A stretch of DNA of 64,000 nt from Doryteuthis pealeii. Lineage: Eukaryota > Mollusca > Cephalopoda > Myopsida > Loliginidae. Every line of letters begins with the position of its first letter. Positions within the stretch are counted from its first letter, which is position 1. The notes beneath the pieces are model-generated. The model saw nothing but the letters and a program-made list of their open reading frames with translations, was not told the DNA's origin and made no database searches. Positions 33,100 through 45,017 of the stretch are shown here, in pieces. The stretch spans positions 11,452,690 to 11,516,689 of the forward strand of contig CM042176.1 of the NCBI GenBank assembly GCA_023376005.1, in the 5' to 3' direction. The position numbers and the translations under genes were made by a program.

Positions 33100-34012
33100 G
33101 TAATATATTGTGATAGGGAGCAGGTGGTCAAACAGCTGCTTTGTCACTATGGTGCCGTCACCATGGTTTGTTTAATATCGCATGCATGGTTCTTGTGCAG
33201 CCTCCCATCTAGCTCTTAACAGCACCCTACAAGAAATCAGCTGTATTGCCACCTGCCACCTTTTACACAAACTATCTGAGTGAGATGAACAAGAACATGC
33301 ATAGGCATGCTGGAAAGCAAGTGTTACATAATTATTAGATTCCTAATACTTATGTTTACCATTAGTGTAGAACCAAAATGGCTTTATAAATTGCAGCCGG
33401 TGGCCTTGAGGATTGAGTGACTCGGCTTGACCTCAGTCTGATCCTCCTTTCTGGAGGATACCGTGAGAATCGGTGGAGAAGACCTCTTCCGGGTTAGATT
33501 AGAAGAGAGTTTAGTTCAGTATCGGCCAAACCACGAAGGTGGTAAGTCGTGTTAAGCGCACTGCCGACTCAATCTGCGCAGGTAGTCTGGGGATTTCGGA
33601 ATAAAAATATGATCTAAAGCAAATCGAAGTCTTGGGTTATTATCTAAAAACTACAATGACAAGGGCTTCTGATAAGGAGAAATCCCCAATGGAAAGACCA
33701 GACACGAAGTCCCAAGACGAAGTCCAGACGCTAGAAGAAGAACATAAGATACCAAGAATGAGCAAAGAATAAAATAATAAGTAAAGAGAGTATACAACAC
33801 AAGACAAACTAATAAGTGACATTCTTCTATGGAAACCGCACATGGGCATGCCAGTGTGGCCAACCAGCAAAGACCTACATTGGCCGCAGTTTCTATATGG
33901 ATACTGGATGCTGTGCAGAGGACCTACTGATGAGAGCAATGAATAATAGAACCAGTTGGCGAGAGATAGTCATGGATATCCCGTGTTACTAGCGTGACAT
34001 GATTGATGATGA
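33100..34012 (+). pseudogene. LINE 3' coding fragments split by a solo LTR (left arm)
   Basis: 33100-33205 is a minus-oriented LINE piece and 33206-33321 a plus-oriented one (GCTGTATTGCCACCTGCCAC; HAGKQ-like). The LTR sits at 33322-33799. 33800-34012 resumes the LINE as LISDILLWKP, then YGYWMLCR and LARDSHG in shifted frames. It ends GTGACATGATTGATGATGATG, the (ATG)n tail of this LINE group. Confidence 0.75.
33322..33799 (+). mobile_element. Solo LTR in a LINE, 4-bp TSD CAAG (left arm)
   Basis: It begins TGTTACATAATTATTAG and ends GTATACAACA, so it is bounded TG...CA with a short inverted TGTT/AACA. Flanks repeat CAAG (33318-33321 and 33800-33803), rebuilding an uninterrupted LINE frame. An internal AATAAAA at 33601 could be the polyadenylation signal. 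478 bp, no coding. Confidence 0.75.
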
Positions 34013-34019
34013 TGAAATG

Positions 34020-34145
34020 TAAAAAAGTAAATGTCGGAGTGGCCTAATGTCGGTATCAGCCAGACAGCAAGAGAGTCTATCCCCTTTTTTCACTAACGCT
34101 AAACAAAGAGATAGTTTTTTGCATCTTGAAGTGGCAGCCCACATT
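34020..34145 (-). repeat. SINE-A 3' fragment (left arm); mirror at 39325-39450
   Basis: AAAGTAAATGTCGGAGTGGC and CCAGACAGCAAGAGAGTCT. Confidence 0.75.
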
Positions 34146-34177
34146 TGGTTATTTCTCATTTAGTAACTTTGTAGGTT

Positions 34178-34962
34178 ACAACACTATGAAAATGCATTGG
34201 AAATGATTTTTACTATGAAAATGCATTAGAATATGATTTTTACTATGAAAATGCATTGGACATGATTTTTAACTATGAAAAATAAAAAATAAATTATTGC
34301 ATTGACAATGAAAAATTTTTTTTTAACTATAAAAATGCATTGTGAAATGTTTTTACTATGAAAATGCATTAGAAAATAATTTTTACTATGAAAATGCATT
34401 GGAAGTGATTTTACTATGAAAATGCCATTACGGCAAGAATATATTTTTGCTATGAAAATGCACTGGAAATGATTTTTGCTATGAAAATGCATGGAAGTTT
34501 TTACTTGAAAATGCATTGGAAGTGATTTTTACTATGAAAATGCATTGGAAGTGATTTTTACTATGAAAATGCATCTGGATATGATTTTTACTTGAAAAAT
34601 GACATTGGAAAGTGATTTTATCTATGAAAATGCACTGGAAATGATTTTTTACTATGAAAATGCATTGAAATGATTTTTACTATGAAAATGCATGGAAATG
34701 ATTTTGACTATATGATGAATTGATATGAAAAAATTGATTTTACTATGAAAATGCATTGAAGTGATTTTTACTATGAAAATGGCATTGGAAATAATTTTTT
34801 ACTATGAAAAATGCATTGAAAATGATTTTTACTATGAAAATGCACTGGATATGATTTTTACTATGAAAATGCATTGGAAGTTGATTTTTTTACTATGAAA
34901 ATGCATTGAGAAGTGATTTTTACTATAAAAATACATTGGAAATGATTTTTACTATGTGTTAT
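34178..34962 (+). repeat. 29-bp minisatellite, about 26 units (left arm)
   Basis: Unit TTTTTACTATGAAAATGCATTGGAAATGA (29 bp; the run is split here as TTTTTACTATGAAAATG + CATTGGAAATGA). Most units differ by one or two bases or indels. It is flanked by GTTACAACACTATG at the left and GTGTTATATACCCTACC at the right. Confidence 0.95.
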
Positions 34963-35640
34963 ATACCCTACCTAGAACATTAATGGGCTATGTCCCAATG
35001 CTCATAAAATACGGTGAGTAATTATACTGACTGAGTAGTATTATACACTACATTGGTTACCTTTCTCTCAGCATGTATGTTATCACTTCCGCATTTCACC
35101 CCACCTCTCTATCTTTCACCTACTCTCTTTCTTTCTTCTTTTCTTTCTTTCTTTCTTCTTTCTAATAAAAATGGATGGTCCATTAATTAACTGAGGTGAG
35201 AAACTCATAATAAAATAAGTATTCAGCAGATAAGCGGCACCAGATAATCATGGCATTTCAACTTGGACAATTTGGATGGTATCATTTTTAACCAGAGGGT
35301 GTTGCAAGATGATAACAGTCGCGAAGATAAGGAACAAGCGTATTAGTATATATCATAGATATAATTTCTTTCTATGTAGTTCAGTTTAGTAAGTTTTTTT
35401 TCTTGCCAGGAAAGGTGCGATTTTTTTTTGCACATCTTACTAAACCACTCCTGTTATCTGGTCGAGCTCACACTTTCTGCTTCCTATTACTATCACAACA
35501 GTAGCAGTTACTGCAGTTAAAAGTGCACATAGAGTGGGTGGTGGGTGGTGGTGGTAGGTAATCCACCTCCCCCCCACACACATATCCACCATCAACGACT
35601 TCTAATAACATCTGATAATGACTTAGAGACAGGTAGAAAT
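34963..35640. other. Inverted-repeat arm segment without genes; mirror ~37780-38549
   Basis: Holds (TTTC)n at 35128-35158 and the dispersed repeat shared with 21660-21850. No coding frame is shared by both arms. Confidence 0.6.
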
Positions 35641-35822
35641 TATAGTGACCCCCCCTCCAAATAAAAAAACCCAAACAAAATACATACATACGTACCACAA
35701 GTGTACGACACACGTGTACACACAGACATAGTAAAAAAACCAAAAAAACAAAATACATACACACACACACACACACACAAAATCCAAATACATACACAAG
35801 CACACACAAACACAAACATACG

Positions 35823-35874
<52 letters not shown>

Positions 35875-36600
35875 TGTACACACAGACCATTTGGATTCTT
35901 TTCAGCATTTTGCTTCCTTCTTACTCACACGTGTACACAGACATAATAAAAAAACCCAAATCATACACACATGTGTACACACAATACACATGTGTACACA
36001 CAGACATAGTAAGAAAACATCAATACATACACAAATACACACACGGGTACCACACACACACACACACAAACACCCACACATGTACACATACACACACACA
36101 CACACACACGTGTACACACAGACATTTGGATTCTTTTCAGCATTTTTTTCTATCTTACTCACACTTGTACACATACACACACGTATAGACGAACATAGTA
36201 AAAAAAAATACATACATACATACACAGAAAAAACAAATATATACACACCATTGTGTACACACATACAACATATGTACACACAGACATAGTAAAAAAAAAA
36301 ACAAACAAATATATACATACACACAGTGGCACACACACACCACAAAAAATCCAAATACATACACAAACACACACACGTGACACACACACACACAAACACC
36401 CACACGTGTTACACACACACACACACACATATTGGTACACACAGACATTTGCGATTCTTTTCAGCATTTCTGCTTCCTTTACTCACATGTGTACACATAA
36501 ACACACGTATACACAGACATAGTAAAAAAAAATAATACTATACACACACAGAAAAAAACAAATACATACATACACATACACACATGGTACCACATACATT
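35640..36600 (+). repeat. (CA)n higher-order array (left arm and spacer edge)
   Basis: (CA)n runs alternate with a spacer TTTGGATTCTTTTCAGCATT at about 35889, 36125 and 36446, and with ACATAGTAAAAAAA. This gives units of about 240-320 bp. Thr/His- and Cys/Val-rich frames are spurious. Confidence 0.9.
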
Positions 36601-36979
36601 TTGTATTCTTCTCAACTCTTGTGTTGTCATTGATTATGTTCTTTGTTGACTGTGTCCGTCACCATCTTGGAAATTTTTGGGAGTGGCTGAGATAAAAAGC
36701 TCAATTGCGTAAACGACATTGCTACTGTAACTAGTTCTTATATCTATACAGCCAAATTTTGGCTCCCATCATCAGAAAGTGTTTTTTATGTATGCAAGTG
36801 GCTAGACCACAGGAATGCCAGACTGAGGAGACTTGAGGTTCTTATTCGATCTCTTCCGAGACAGATAAAGACCTTTTTTTCTCTATTTTATTTTTCCCAA
36901 AGGTTCAGTAATATGTGTACTGGTGAGTGCAGATTATCCCTTTTTGGTAAGTGCCTAGACCAGGGAGATTGTTTGCTGC
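36421..36979. other. Spacer of the giant inverted repeat
   Basis: Mostly not self-complementary. CA-rich until ~36600, then unique sequence with no frame. The stretch 36950-36980 (CTAGACCAGGGAGATTGTTT) resembles part of SINE-A. A non-zero spacer argues mildly against a simple hairpin-adapter read artefact. Confidence 0.7.
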
Positions 36980-37775
36980 AGGTGGTGTGTACTACGTGTG
37001 CCGGTGTTTGTGTGAATGTGTCTCACACTGTGTACACGTGTGCCTGGTTTTGTGTTATGTATTTGTGGATTTTTGTGTGTGTGTGTGCACTGTGTGTATG
37101 TAAAATATCATTTGTTTTGTTTTTTTTTTACTATGTCTGTGTGACATATGTGTATGTGTGTACAAAAACAGTGTGTGTATATAATTCTGTTTTTTCTGTG
37201 TAATGTATGTATGGATTTTTTTTTTACTATGTCGTGGTCTATACGTGTGTGTATGTGTTACAAGTGTGAGTAAGATAGAAACAAAAATGCTTTGAAAAGA
37301 AATCCAAATGTTCTGTGTGTACAGTGTGTGTGTGTGTGTGTGTGTATGTGTACATGTGTGGGTGTTTGTATGTGGTGTGTGCTGTCGTGTAACCCGTGTG
37401 GTGTATTGTGTATGTATTTGTTTTTCTTTACTAAGGTCTGTGTGTACACATTGTATATGTGTGTACCAAGTGTGTATGTATTTGGGTTTTTTTAATTATG
37501 TCTGTGTACACCAAAGCATACTGTGAGAAGAAGGAAGCAAAATGGCTGAAAAGAATCCAAATGGTCTGTCGTGTCCACGTTGCTGTGTGTGTGAGTGTGC
37601 AATCATGTGTGTGTTGTGTGCTGTGTGTGTGTGTGTGTACACGTGTTTGTGTTTGTGTGTGCTTGTGTATGTGATTTGGATTTTTGTGTGTGTGTGTGTG
37701 TATGTAATTTTGTTTTATTTTTGGGTTTTATTTACGTATGTTCTGTGTGACACGTGTGTATACACCTGTGTTACA
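36980..37775 (-). repeat. (GT)n higher-order array (right arm)
   Basis: Reverse complement of the left-arm CA array. Spacer complement AAAAGAAATCCAAATG at 37297 and AAAAGAATCCAAATGG at 37548. Confidence 0.9.
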
Positions 37776-38549
37776 CATGGTGTACGTATGTAAAATGATT
37801 TGTTTTGGCGTTTTTTTTATTTGGAGGGGGGGGGTCACTATTACGATTTCTACCTGTCTCTAAGTCATTATCAAGATGTATTAGAATGTCGTTGATGGTT
37901 AGGATATGTGTGTCGGGGGGGATGGGATTACTCACCGTACCCCTACCCCACCACCCACTCTATGTGCCACTTTTAACTGCAGTAACTGCTAGCTGGTTGT
38001 GATATGTAATAGAAGCAAGAAAGTGAGGTGAGGCCTGCGCCAGATAAAGGAGTGGTTTAGTAAGATGTGCAAAAAAAATCGCACCTTTCCGGCAAGAGAA
38101 AAAAACCTACTAAACTGAACTACATAGAAAAGAAAATTATATCTATGATATATACTAATACGCTTGTTCCTTAATCTTCGACTTTATCATCTTGCAACAC
38201 CCCTCTGGTTTAAAAGATACCATCCAAATTGTCCAAGTTGAAATGCCATGATTATCTGGTGCCGCCCCTTATCTGCTGAATACTTATTTTATTTTATGAG
38301 TTTTCTCACCTCAGTTAATTAATGGACCATTCCTATTTTATTTAGAAAGAAAGAAAGAAAGAAAGAAGAAAGAAAGAAAGAGAGTAGGTGAAAGATAGAG
38401 AGGTGGGGTGAAGATGCGGAAGTGATAACACTCATCTGAAGAAAGGTAACCCAATGTTAGTGGTATAATTACTACTCAGTTCAGTATAATACTCCCGTAT
38501 TTATGAGCATTGGGACATACCCATTAATGTTCATAGGTAGGATTATAAC

Positions 38550-39292
38550 ACATAGTAAAAAATCATTTCCAATTGTATTTTTATAGTAAAAATCACTTCC
38601 AATGCATTTTCATAGTAAAAATCAACTTCCAATGCATTTTCATAGTAAAAATCATATCCAGGCTATTTCATAGTAAAAATCATTTTCAATGCATTTTCAT
38701 AGTAAAAATTATTTCCAATGGCTTTTCATAGTAAAAATCACTTCCAATGCATTTTCATAGTAAAAATCATTTTCAATGCATTTTCATAGCAAAAATCATT
38801 TCCAGGTGCATTTTCATAGTAAAATCATTTCCAATGCATTTTCATAGTAAAAATCATTTCCAGTGCATTTTCATAGTAAAAATCACTTCCAATGCATTTT
38901 CATAGTAAAAATTTCATATCCAGTGCATTTTCATAGTAAAAATCACTTCCAATTGCATTTTCATAGATAAAAATTCACTTCCAATGCATTTTCACAGTAA
39001 AAACCATTTTCCAATGCATTTTCATAGCAAAAATCATTTCCAGTGCATTTTCATAGCAAAAATTATTTCAATGCATTTTCATAGTAAAAATCCTTCCAAT
39101 TAGCATTTTCATAGTAAAAATTATTTCTATGCATTTTCAGTAGTAAAAACATTTCCAATGCATTTTTATAGTAAAAATTCATTGTCCAATGCATTTTCAT
39201 AGTAAAAATCATGTCAATGCATTTTCATAGTAAAAATCATTTTCCAATGCATTTTCATAGTAAAAATCATTTCCAATGCATTTTCATAGTGT
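38550..39292 (-). repeat. 29-bp minisatellite (right arm)
   Basis: Mirror of 34178-34962, with a unit count similar but not identical. A short third array of the same unit is at 56335-56590. Confidence 0.95.
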
Positions 39293-39454
39293 GTAACCTA
39301 ACAAATGTTACTAAATGAGAATAACCAAATGTGGTGCTCCACTTCAGATGCAAAAAACTATCTCTTTGGTTTAGCGTTAGTTGAAAAGGGGATAGACTCT
39401 CTTGCTGTCTGGCTGATACCGACATTAGGCCACTCCGACGATTTTACTTTTTTT

Positions 39455-40375
39455 ACATCATCATCATCATTCAATGTCACGCTAGTAACACGGATATCCA
39501 TGACTATCTCTCGCCAACTGGTTCTATTATTCATTGCTCTCAGTAGGGTCCTCTGCAGCACAGCATCCAGTATCCATATAGACTGGCCAATGTAGAGTCT
39601 TTGCTGGTTGGCCCACACTGGCATCCCATGTGCTGGTTTCCATAGAAGAATGTCACTTATTAGTTTGTCCTTGTGTTGTGATACTTTCTCTTTACTTTTA
39701 TATTCTTTTGCTCATCTTTGGTATCTTATGTTCTTCTTCTAGCGTCTGGACTTCGTCTTGGGGACTTCGTGTCTGGTCTTCATTGGGGATTTCTCCTTAT
39801 CAGAAGCCCTCTGTCATTGGTAGTTTTTAGATAATAACCCAAGACTTCGATTGGCTTTAGATCATATTTTATTCCGAAATCCCACCAGACTACCTGCGCA
39901 GATTGAGTCGGCAGTGCGCTTAACACGAATTACCACCTTCGTGGTTTTGGCCGATACTGAACTAAACTCTCTTTTAATCTAACCCGGAAGAGGGTCTTCT
40001 CCACCGATTCTCACGGTATCCTCCAGAAGGAGGATCAGACTGAGGTCAAGCCGAGTCACTCAATCCTTCAAGGCCACAACGGCTGCAAATATATAATAGC
40101 CATTTTGGTTTCTACACTAATGGTACATAAGTATTAGGAATCTAATAATTATGTAACACTTTGCTTCTCCAGCAGTGCCTAGCATGTCTTGTTCATCTCA
40201 CTCAGATAGTTTGTGTAAAAGGTGGCAGTGGCCATACAGCTGATTTCTTTGTAGGGTGCTGTTAAGCTAGATGGGAGCTGCACAAGAACACTGCATGCCG
40301 ATATTAAACAAACCATGGTGACAGCACCATAGTGACAAAAGCAGCTGTTTGACCACCTGCTCCCTATCACAATAT
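39455..40375 (-). pseudogene. LINE 3' coding fragments split by a solo LTR (right arm)
   Basis: The minus-strand frame 39624-39358 reads YIGQSIWILDAVLQRTLLRA, then NNRTSWREIVMDIRVTSV. The upstream part lies at 40159-40375 beyond the LTR. The mirrored (ATG)n tail is at 39458-39471. Confidence 0.8.
39674..40158 (-). mobile_element. Solo LTR (right arm)
   Basis: Mirror of 33322-33799, 485 bp. Plus-strand ends TGTTGTGATAC and ATTATGTAACA. Flanked by CTTG (39670-39673) and CTTTG. Confidence 0.75.
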
Positions 40376-40439
40376 ATTACAAAAACTGGTAAAATATTTT
40401 AAATAAAAAAATTTTAAAACTCACCTATTCAATTATTGA

Positions 40440-40965
40440 TGCAGTGATGATTGGTTTGTTTTGTTTTGTTTTATGCATATCAACCTTTTCGGGTCAATTT
40501 AATGCCAAATCAAGTAATTTTGATATCAGTTTGCTATACAGTAACCTTCTGTTGCTAGCACAACCATCTAAGTACTGAACAGGATCATTGTTGCTTAACT
40601 TTGGAACCAAATCATTTAAATTAGAACCAGAATGTGACATAAATGGGGATCCATTTTCTATTTTAACCAAGTCATAAACTGATAACCCCCCAGTATTTGG
40701 CCATTCTCTATTTTTGTAAGATGAAAGCAATTGATGTAAAATATTCTATGTGGCTTGTTATGTTTTATGGCATATCAACCCTTTTCGGGTCATTTTAATT
40801 GCACAAATCAAGTAATTTTGATATCAGTTTGCTTACAGTACCTTCTGTTGCTTAAATAGTCACCATCTAAGTACTGAACAGGGTCATTGTTGCATTAATT
40901 TCGGTATTCTTGTGGGAACTGGTGCTTTTAACGTGACTTGACCATAAGCGTATCAGTAGGAAATA
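40440..40965 (-). repeat. Two 5S-rRNA-derived SINEs (right arm)
   Basis: Mirror of 32555-33030. The reversed tail CATATCAACCTTTTCGGGTC is at 40478 and CATATCAACCCTTTTCGGG at 40773. Confidence 0.85.
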
Positions 40966-41024
40966 TCACGTGCAAGATACTTAGGTATACACATGTATAT
41001 AACTTTATATATATATATATATAT

Positions 41025-41276
41025 CTTTAGCTCAGTCGGTAGACGTTCGGCTAGAAACCACAAGGTTCCTAGTTCGATACCGGTCCCCGCCAACTCAGCG
41101 TATGAGTAGCACAGGGATCTGTGCGGTAAAAGTAAGGAGCTTGATGGGTAGGTGTGGCGCTCCACCTCAGATGCTAAAACAATCTCCTTGGTCTAGCGCA
41201 AGTGAAAAGGGGATAGACTCCCTTGCTGACTGGCTGATACCGACTTTAGGCTGCCCCGTCGACTTTACTTTACTTA
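41025..41276 (+). repeat. SINE-A, full length (right arm)
   Basis: A box TTTAGCTCAGTCGGTAGACG, B box GGTTCCTAGTTCGATACC, end CGACTTTACTTTACTTA. It is flanked by (TA)n on the 5' side. Confidence 0.9.
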
Positions 41277-41614
41277 TATATATCTTTATTCAAGATGCTG
41301 TATATACACATGTACTTTTTCTAAAAATAACTTTTTACACCTTAAAAGTTACACTTTAAAAATTAAAACATAATTTTAGTCATTTGGTATTTCCTGGGAA
41401 TGACGTTAAATTGCATCTAATGGTGAGTTCCTATTCTGAAGCTCTGGGGAATGTGGATACCCCTTCATCGTCATTATTCCCAGGTCTACTCTGAACTAGA
41501 GTGGTAGTACCTATCGCCATCTCAAACAGATTGTTTATCCACTTCATACTGTCGTGCTGTAGTCAACCAAAAAGGCGATATTATATATATATCAGTTTAA
41601 AATAAACGAGAAAT

Positions 41615-41815
41615 CTGGGAAAGCCAGCTACTGTAATGGTTAGAGTCCCTGCCTGTCAGCCTGACAGGAGGGTTCGAATCACGCACAAAGCACTGCCCTG
41701 TCTTAACTCTGCTTATGAAGCCTAATAGGCTGAAAATGTACATACGAGAATTGACTTTTTCTCGATTTGTTTATGCCTTACATATTAAAACACGATATGC
41801 ACGCGCCTAATTCAT
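41615..41815 (+). repeat. SINE-F, tRNA-headed (right arm)
   Basis: Plus-strand copy: CTACTGTAATGGTTAGAGTC at 41629 and GGGTTCGAATCACGC at 41670. The two boxes have spacing typical of a tRNA-type polymerase III promoter. Confidence 0.8.
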
Positions 41816-41999
41816 TTAATTATACCTAATTAATTCTCAAATTAGGTATGACTTCAATTAAGCACATAATCTCCCAAAAATATTTATATGTGTGTGTGTA
41901 TGTATGTATATATTATATATATATATGTATTAGCGAAGAAGATTTAGAATGAAATCAAATAAGACTATATCAGGAGACCTATGAGAATTGTTACCTTTC

Positions 42000-42570
42000 A
42001 GCCACCTGCATTTCAGTTCCTGGCAAGGTCCAGGTATTGTCCATTTTTTCATTTTCCTTTAGCTTCACCCTGTGATCTACTGGCACTGCAAAATTTCCTT
42101 GTGCTAGTGTTTGCTACATTCGCAGAGTACATGGTTTACAGTCTCATCTCTAATTACACGACGAAAGTCTACATTTAACTAATTTATATGGTCTTATCAA
42201 TTTTCGCTTTGATATAGATTTGTCCTTATGGCATTATTCTGTGCCAGCAATTCATTCAGTGATAGTTGCTCTTTTAAGGTCTTCCTTTTTCTTAACCATG
42301 TCAGGTCTTTTTGTGGTGCAACTTCTTCCAATTGTCGTTTGATAGTGGTCCATATAATTGTTTTACTTCCCATTTTTGTTTTCTAGTCTTTGTTGTTTTC
42401 TGTTTGTTCCATATGTCTCACATCTACTATTGTTGGCGGTGCCATAAGTAATCTATCTTTACTCTTTTTTGTGTAGTCTTCGAGTTGCTGGATTGTGATT
42501 TCTACGCAGTCCTCTATGTTTAGCAAGACCTCTTCCTCCTTCTTTCTGACACTTATTATTATTATTATCA
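42000..42570 (-). pseudogene. LINE ORF2 C-terminal fragment (right arm)
   Basis: Mirror copy of 30945-31510 with additional indels. The same internal deletion is visible at ~42090. Confidence 0.75.
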
Positions 42571-42714
42571 TTAATAATGCTTGTTCCTATAAATCTTCCA
42601 ACAAAGGTTTCCAAGACCAATAAATAACATAGAATACTTAACATAGATTAACACTTGTTGTATCCGGTCATGGTTAACGGAATGAGAGCCATTTGTAGGG
42701 CAATAGTCAATATA

Positions 42715-42960
42715 TATTTACCAAACCCCTCCGCAAACGAAGCAGGATCGACACAAGGCCAATTTCTTCAAGCGGAGTTTAACAGGTTTGAATTCAGAGT
42801 TTTCCCTTCTCCCTATATGTTACCTAGCCATGGTTTAAGAGAATCCAGTCTGCCTGCTAATTTACCCATAGCTGGGGAAATTGGATCAATACTTTCCCAA
42901 CGTCATTAGGCGCCATGTGGATTCCAACAGCTTCGTCCAGGAATAGGAACATCACGCGTG
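42715..42960 (-). repeat. SINE-D
   Basis: Minus-strand body (complement of TTTAACAGGTTTGAATTCAG) with head side near 42930 (CTTCGTCCAGGAATAGG). Confidence 0.65.
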
Positions 42961-43108
42961 ACAGTCCATATGTCCTAACTCCACATATACCAATTAGATA
43001 TATCCAACTGAGCGCCTCCATTATTAGGTAAATGATATTAGTATATTAATGAACACATGCGAGCACTTCGGTAATCTAAAACAGTCATACTAACGGTTAG
43101 ACTAGAGA

Positions 43109-43324
43109 ATGGGAGAAGCAGATATCCCTGTGATTGAAATAAAGGTTTTGGGATTCAAGTTCATACAAGAGCAGGCTCCCCGATTTTATCGTAAAGAAGG
43201 TTCTCCTCAAGTCAAAAAGAAAGTGTTCCCAGTGAGACACAAGAAAAATACATGTATAGAAGCGATCCTGATGGAGGGCACATCATTCGCTGAAGCATTG
43301 GGTACAGATATACCGATAAGATGA
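43109..43324 (+). CDS. Short open frame of unknown origin
   Basis: 71 codons, not low complexity: starts MGEADIPVIEIKVLGFKF, middle basic (VKKKVFPVRHKKN), ends in TDIPIR at a TGA. It has no domain I recognise, and no splice signals or polyadenylation signal that I can tie to it. It lies between SINEs. A transposon remnant or chance frame is more likely than a gene. Confidence 0.15.
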   Translation: MGEADIPVIEIKVLGFKFIQEQAPRFYRKEGSPQVKKKVFPVRHKKNTCIEAILMEGTSFAEALGTDIPIR

Positions 43325-43745
43325 GAGGACAATCACTTCTGTAATAATCCAAATTAATAGTCCAAATTATCAAAGACTTCAAATCTCAAATTCAGAGATA
43401 ATATGTAGATAAACTAAATAAGATGTAATAGGCAAATTAAGTACCGAATAATATCTACAATAATATGAAATTAATCAAGACTCATCTAAAAAAATTCAGA
43501 GAAATAGTATCTTTAACAATAAAGATGAGTACAATAGTCCGAATAATCCAAACAATCCAAATTATCAAGCCTCATTTAAAAAATTCAGAGAAATAGTATC
43601 TTAACAATAAAGATGAGGACAATAGTCCGAATAATCCAAATAATAGAAATTATCAAGACTCATCTCAAAAATTCAGAGAAATAGTATCTTAATAATAAAG
43701 ATGAGAACAATAGTCCGAATAATCCAAATTATCAAGTCTCATCTC
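43325..43745 (+). repeat. Tandem SINE-G tail units
   Basis: Three to four ~90-bp units of ATAAAGATGAGGACAATAGT, CCGAATAATCCAAATAAT, TCATCTCAAAAATTCAGAG, AAATAGTATCTTAA. This tail also occurs as a pair at 27700-27860. Confidence 0.8.
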
Positions 43746-44285
43746 AAAGTTGGTGAAGTTCCAATTCTGGAGCCCTGGGGAGTGTGGAAAACCCCTTTAT
43801 CGCCATTATTCCCAGGTCCACTCTGATGCAGAGTGGTAGTACCTGTTAGGGTCCCAACTATGGGTTTAATAGAAAAAAATGAATTTTTAAAAAATCGTTT
43901 AAAAAAAGTTGAGTTTAAATAAAGAAAATTGGACACATGGCATAGTGGATATAGGTGTGGGAAAGACAGTTCTAAGTGACAGTTATCTCTATGCTGCAGG
44001 TTCAATCCTAGTCAAGGGCAACACTAACATATAATAATTAACACAGATTAACACTTGTACCCAGCTATGGTTAGCAGAATGAGAACAGTATATCCCCATT
44101 GATTAAATAATGGGTTAGGTTCAAAGTTCTGTGAAATCTCCCAATTACGACAAGAAGGTTCCCAAGTTGAGAAGGCTCCCGAATCTGATAGGAATTACCT
44201 GAAGAAGGCCGGAAAGGCACATCGGCCGAAACTTGTACAGATAACAATAAAGATGAGGACAATAGTCCGAATACATAATACAAAA
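43745..44285 (+). repeat. SINE-E fragment followed by SINE-G
   Basis: 43745-43935: TTCCAATTCTGGAGCCCTGG, CCACTCTGATGCAGAGTGG. 43945-44285: SINE-G with head B box GCAGGTTCAATCCTAGTC. The best-preserved signature CTGAAGAAGGCCGGAAAGGC is at 44199, then CGGCCGAAAC. Confidence 0.75.
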
Positions 44286-45005
44286 TAAAGAAAAATTTGA
44301 ATACCTATCAAGAATGAATCAAATGTCTTTGGCATAAAATAACCCAAAAAGGGTTGACATGCAGAAAATCCAACCAACCAACCATCATAGTTTGGAATTA
44401 AGCATTTTTCCTTCTCTTAGACCAGTTTGCTCACCTATAAAGCCATACCTTTAATTGGTTGTATATATTTACCAACCCCTTCGCACAAGTAGGATGTGAC
44501 ACAAGGTCAATTTCTTAAGCAGAGTTTAATAGGTTAGAATTCAGAGTTTTCCTTTTCCTAGACTGGTTAACTAGCTGACGTTAAAGAGCCCAATCTGCCC
44601 TACTATTTACCTATAGTTGGAGGGGAGTAGTTGGATTCATACCTTTCCCAAGGGTATTAGTGCTATGTGAACTGTAGCTTGGTCCAGGATTTGAACTCAG
44701 GTCGACAAGCCATTTCCTACGATCTTAACCATTACATCATGCGCCTTTCGTTGTTTGTTCTTGTACGATACAGGGCTGAAGCCACTGGAATCCCCGGTCA
44801 AAACCGGAGTTAGATATGTTGGACATGTGACAATGGCATAGTGTCCATTATTTTTCTTTTTAATTTTCAGTGGAACTACGTTTTTCATGCCTTTCTCAAG
44901 GGTATTAGCACAATGTGAAACGCAAACGACCTTATCTGGATTTGAACCTAGATCATTGTGTCCACTTTCTTTTAATAACTGTTACATCACCTGTGCATAC
45001 GGGAT
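44286..45005 (-). repeat. Hairpin SINE tail (plus) and two SINE-D copies (minus)
   Basis: 44330-44380 tail AACCCAAAAAGGGTTGACAT. 44440-44755 SINE-D with complement B box AGGATTTGAACTCAGGTCG. 44880-45000 second head GGATTTGAACCTAGATCATT. Confidence 0.75.
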
Positions 45006-45017
45006 TATGCTAGAATG

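Larger units (their letters stand above)
30832..36420 (+). repeat. Giant inverted repeat, left arm (~5.6 kb)
   Basis: This arm is the reverse complement of 36980-42687, with the symmetry centre near 36760. Shared features in mirrored order are: LINE CRLCG fragment, (TA)n, SINE-F, SINE-E, SINE-A, two 5S-SINEs, LINE pieces around a solo LTR, SINE-A, 29-bp array, a CTTT-rich stretch and a CA-rich array. Most differences are 1-3 base indels. Confidence 0.92.
36980..42687 (-). repeat. Giant inverted repeat, right arm (~5.7 kb)
   Basis: Mirror of 30832-36420. The outer end at 42687 lies in a SINE-G whose remaining part is absent, and unrelated sequence (SINE-D) follows. Confidence 0.92.

Noticed and set aside
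34178..34962. Regular 29-bp repeats resembling a CRISPR array
   Set aside because: Units are contiguous without unique spacers, the sequence is clearly eukaryotic, and no cas genes are present.
35468..37793. Many Cys/Val- or Thr/His-rich frames
   Set aside because: Caused by (CA)n/(GT)n runs; frames appear mirrored in both inverted-repeat arms.
44195..44245. Hammerhead-like CTGAAGAAGGCCG...CGGCCGAAAC in SINE-G (also at 231, 10581 and, reversed, 30712)
   Set aside because: CUGANGA, a good stem II and GAAA are present, but I could not form a stem III with a UH site or a matching stem I in any copy. Left as a conserved SINE-G signature of unknown role; a covariance search could reopen it.
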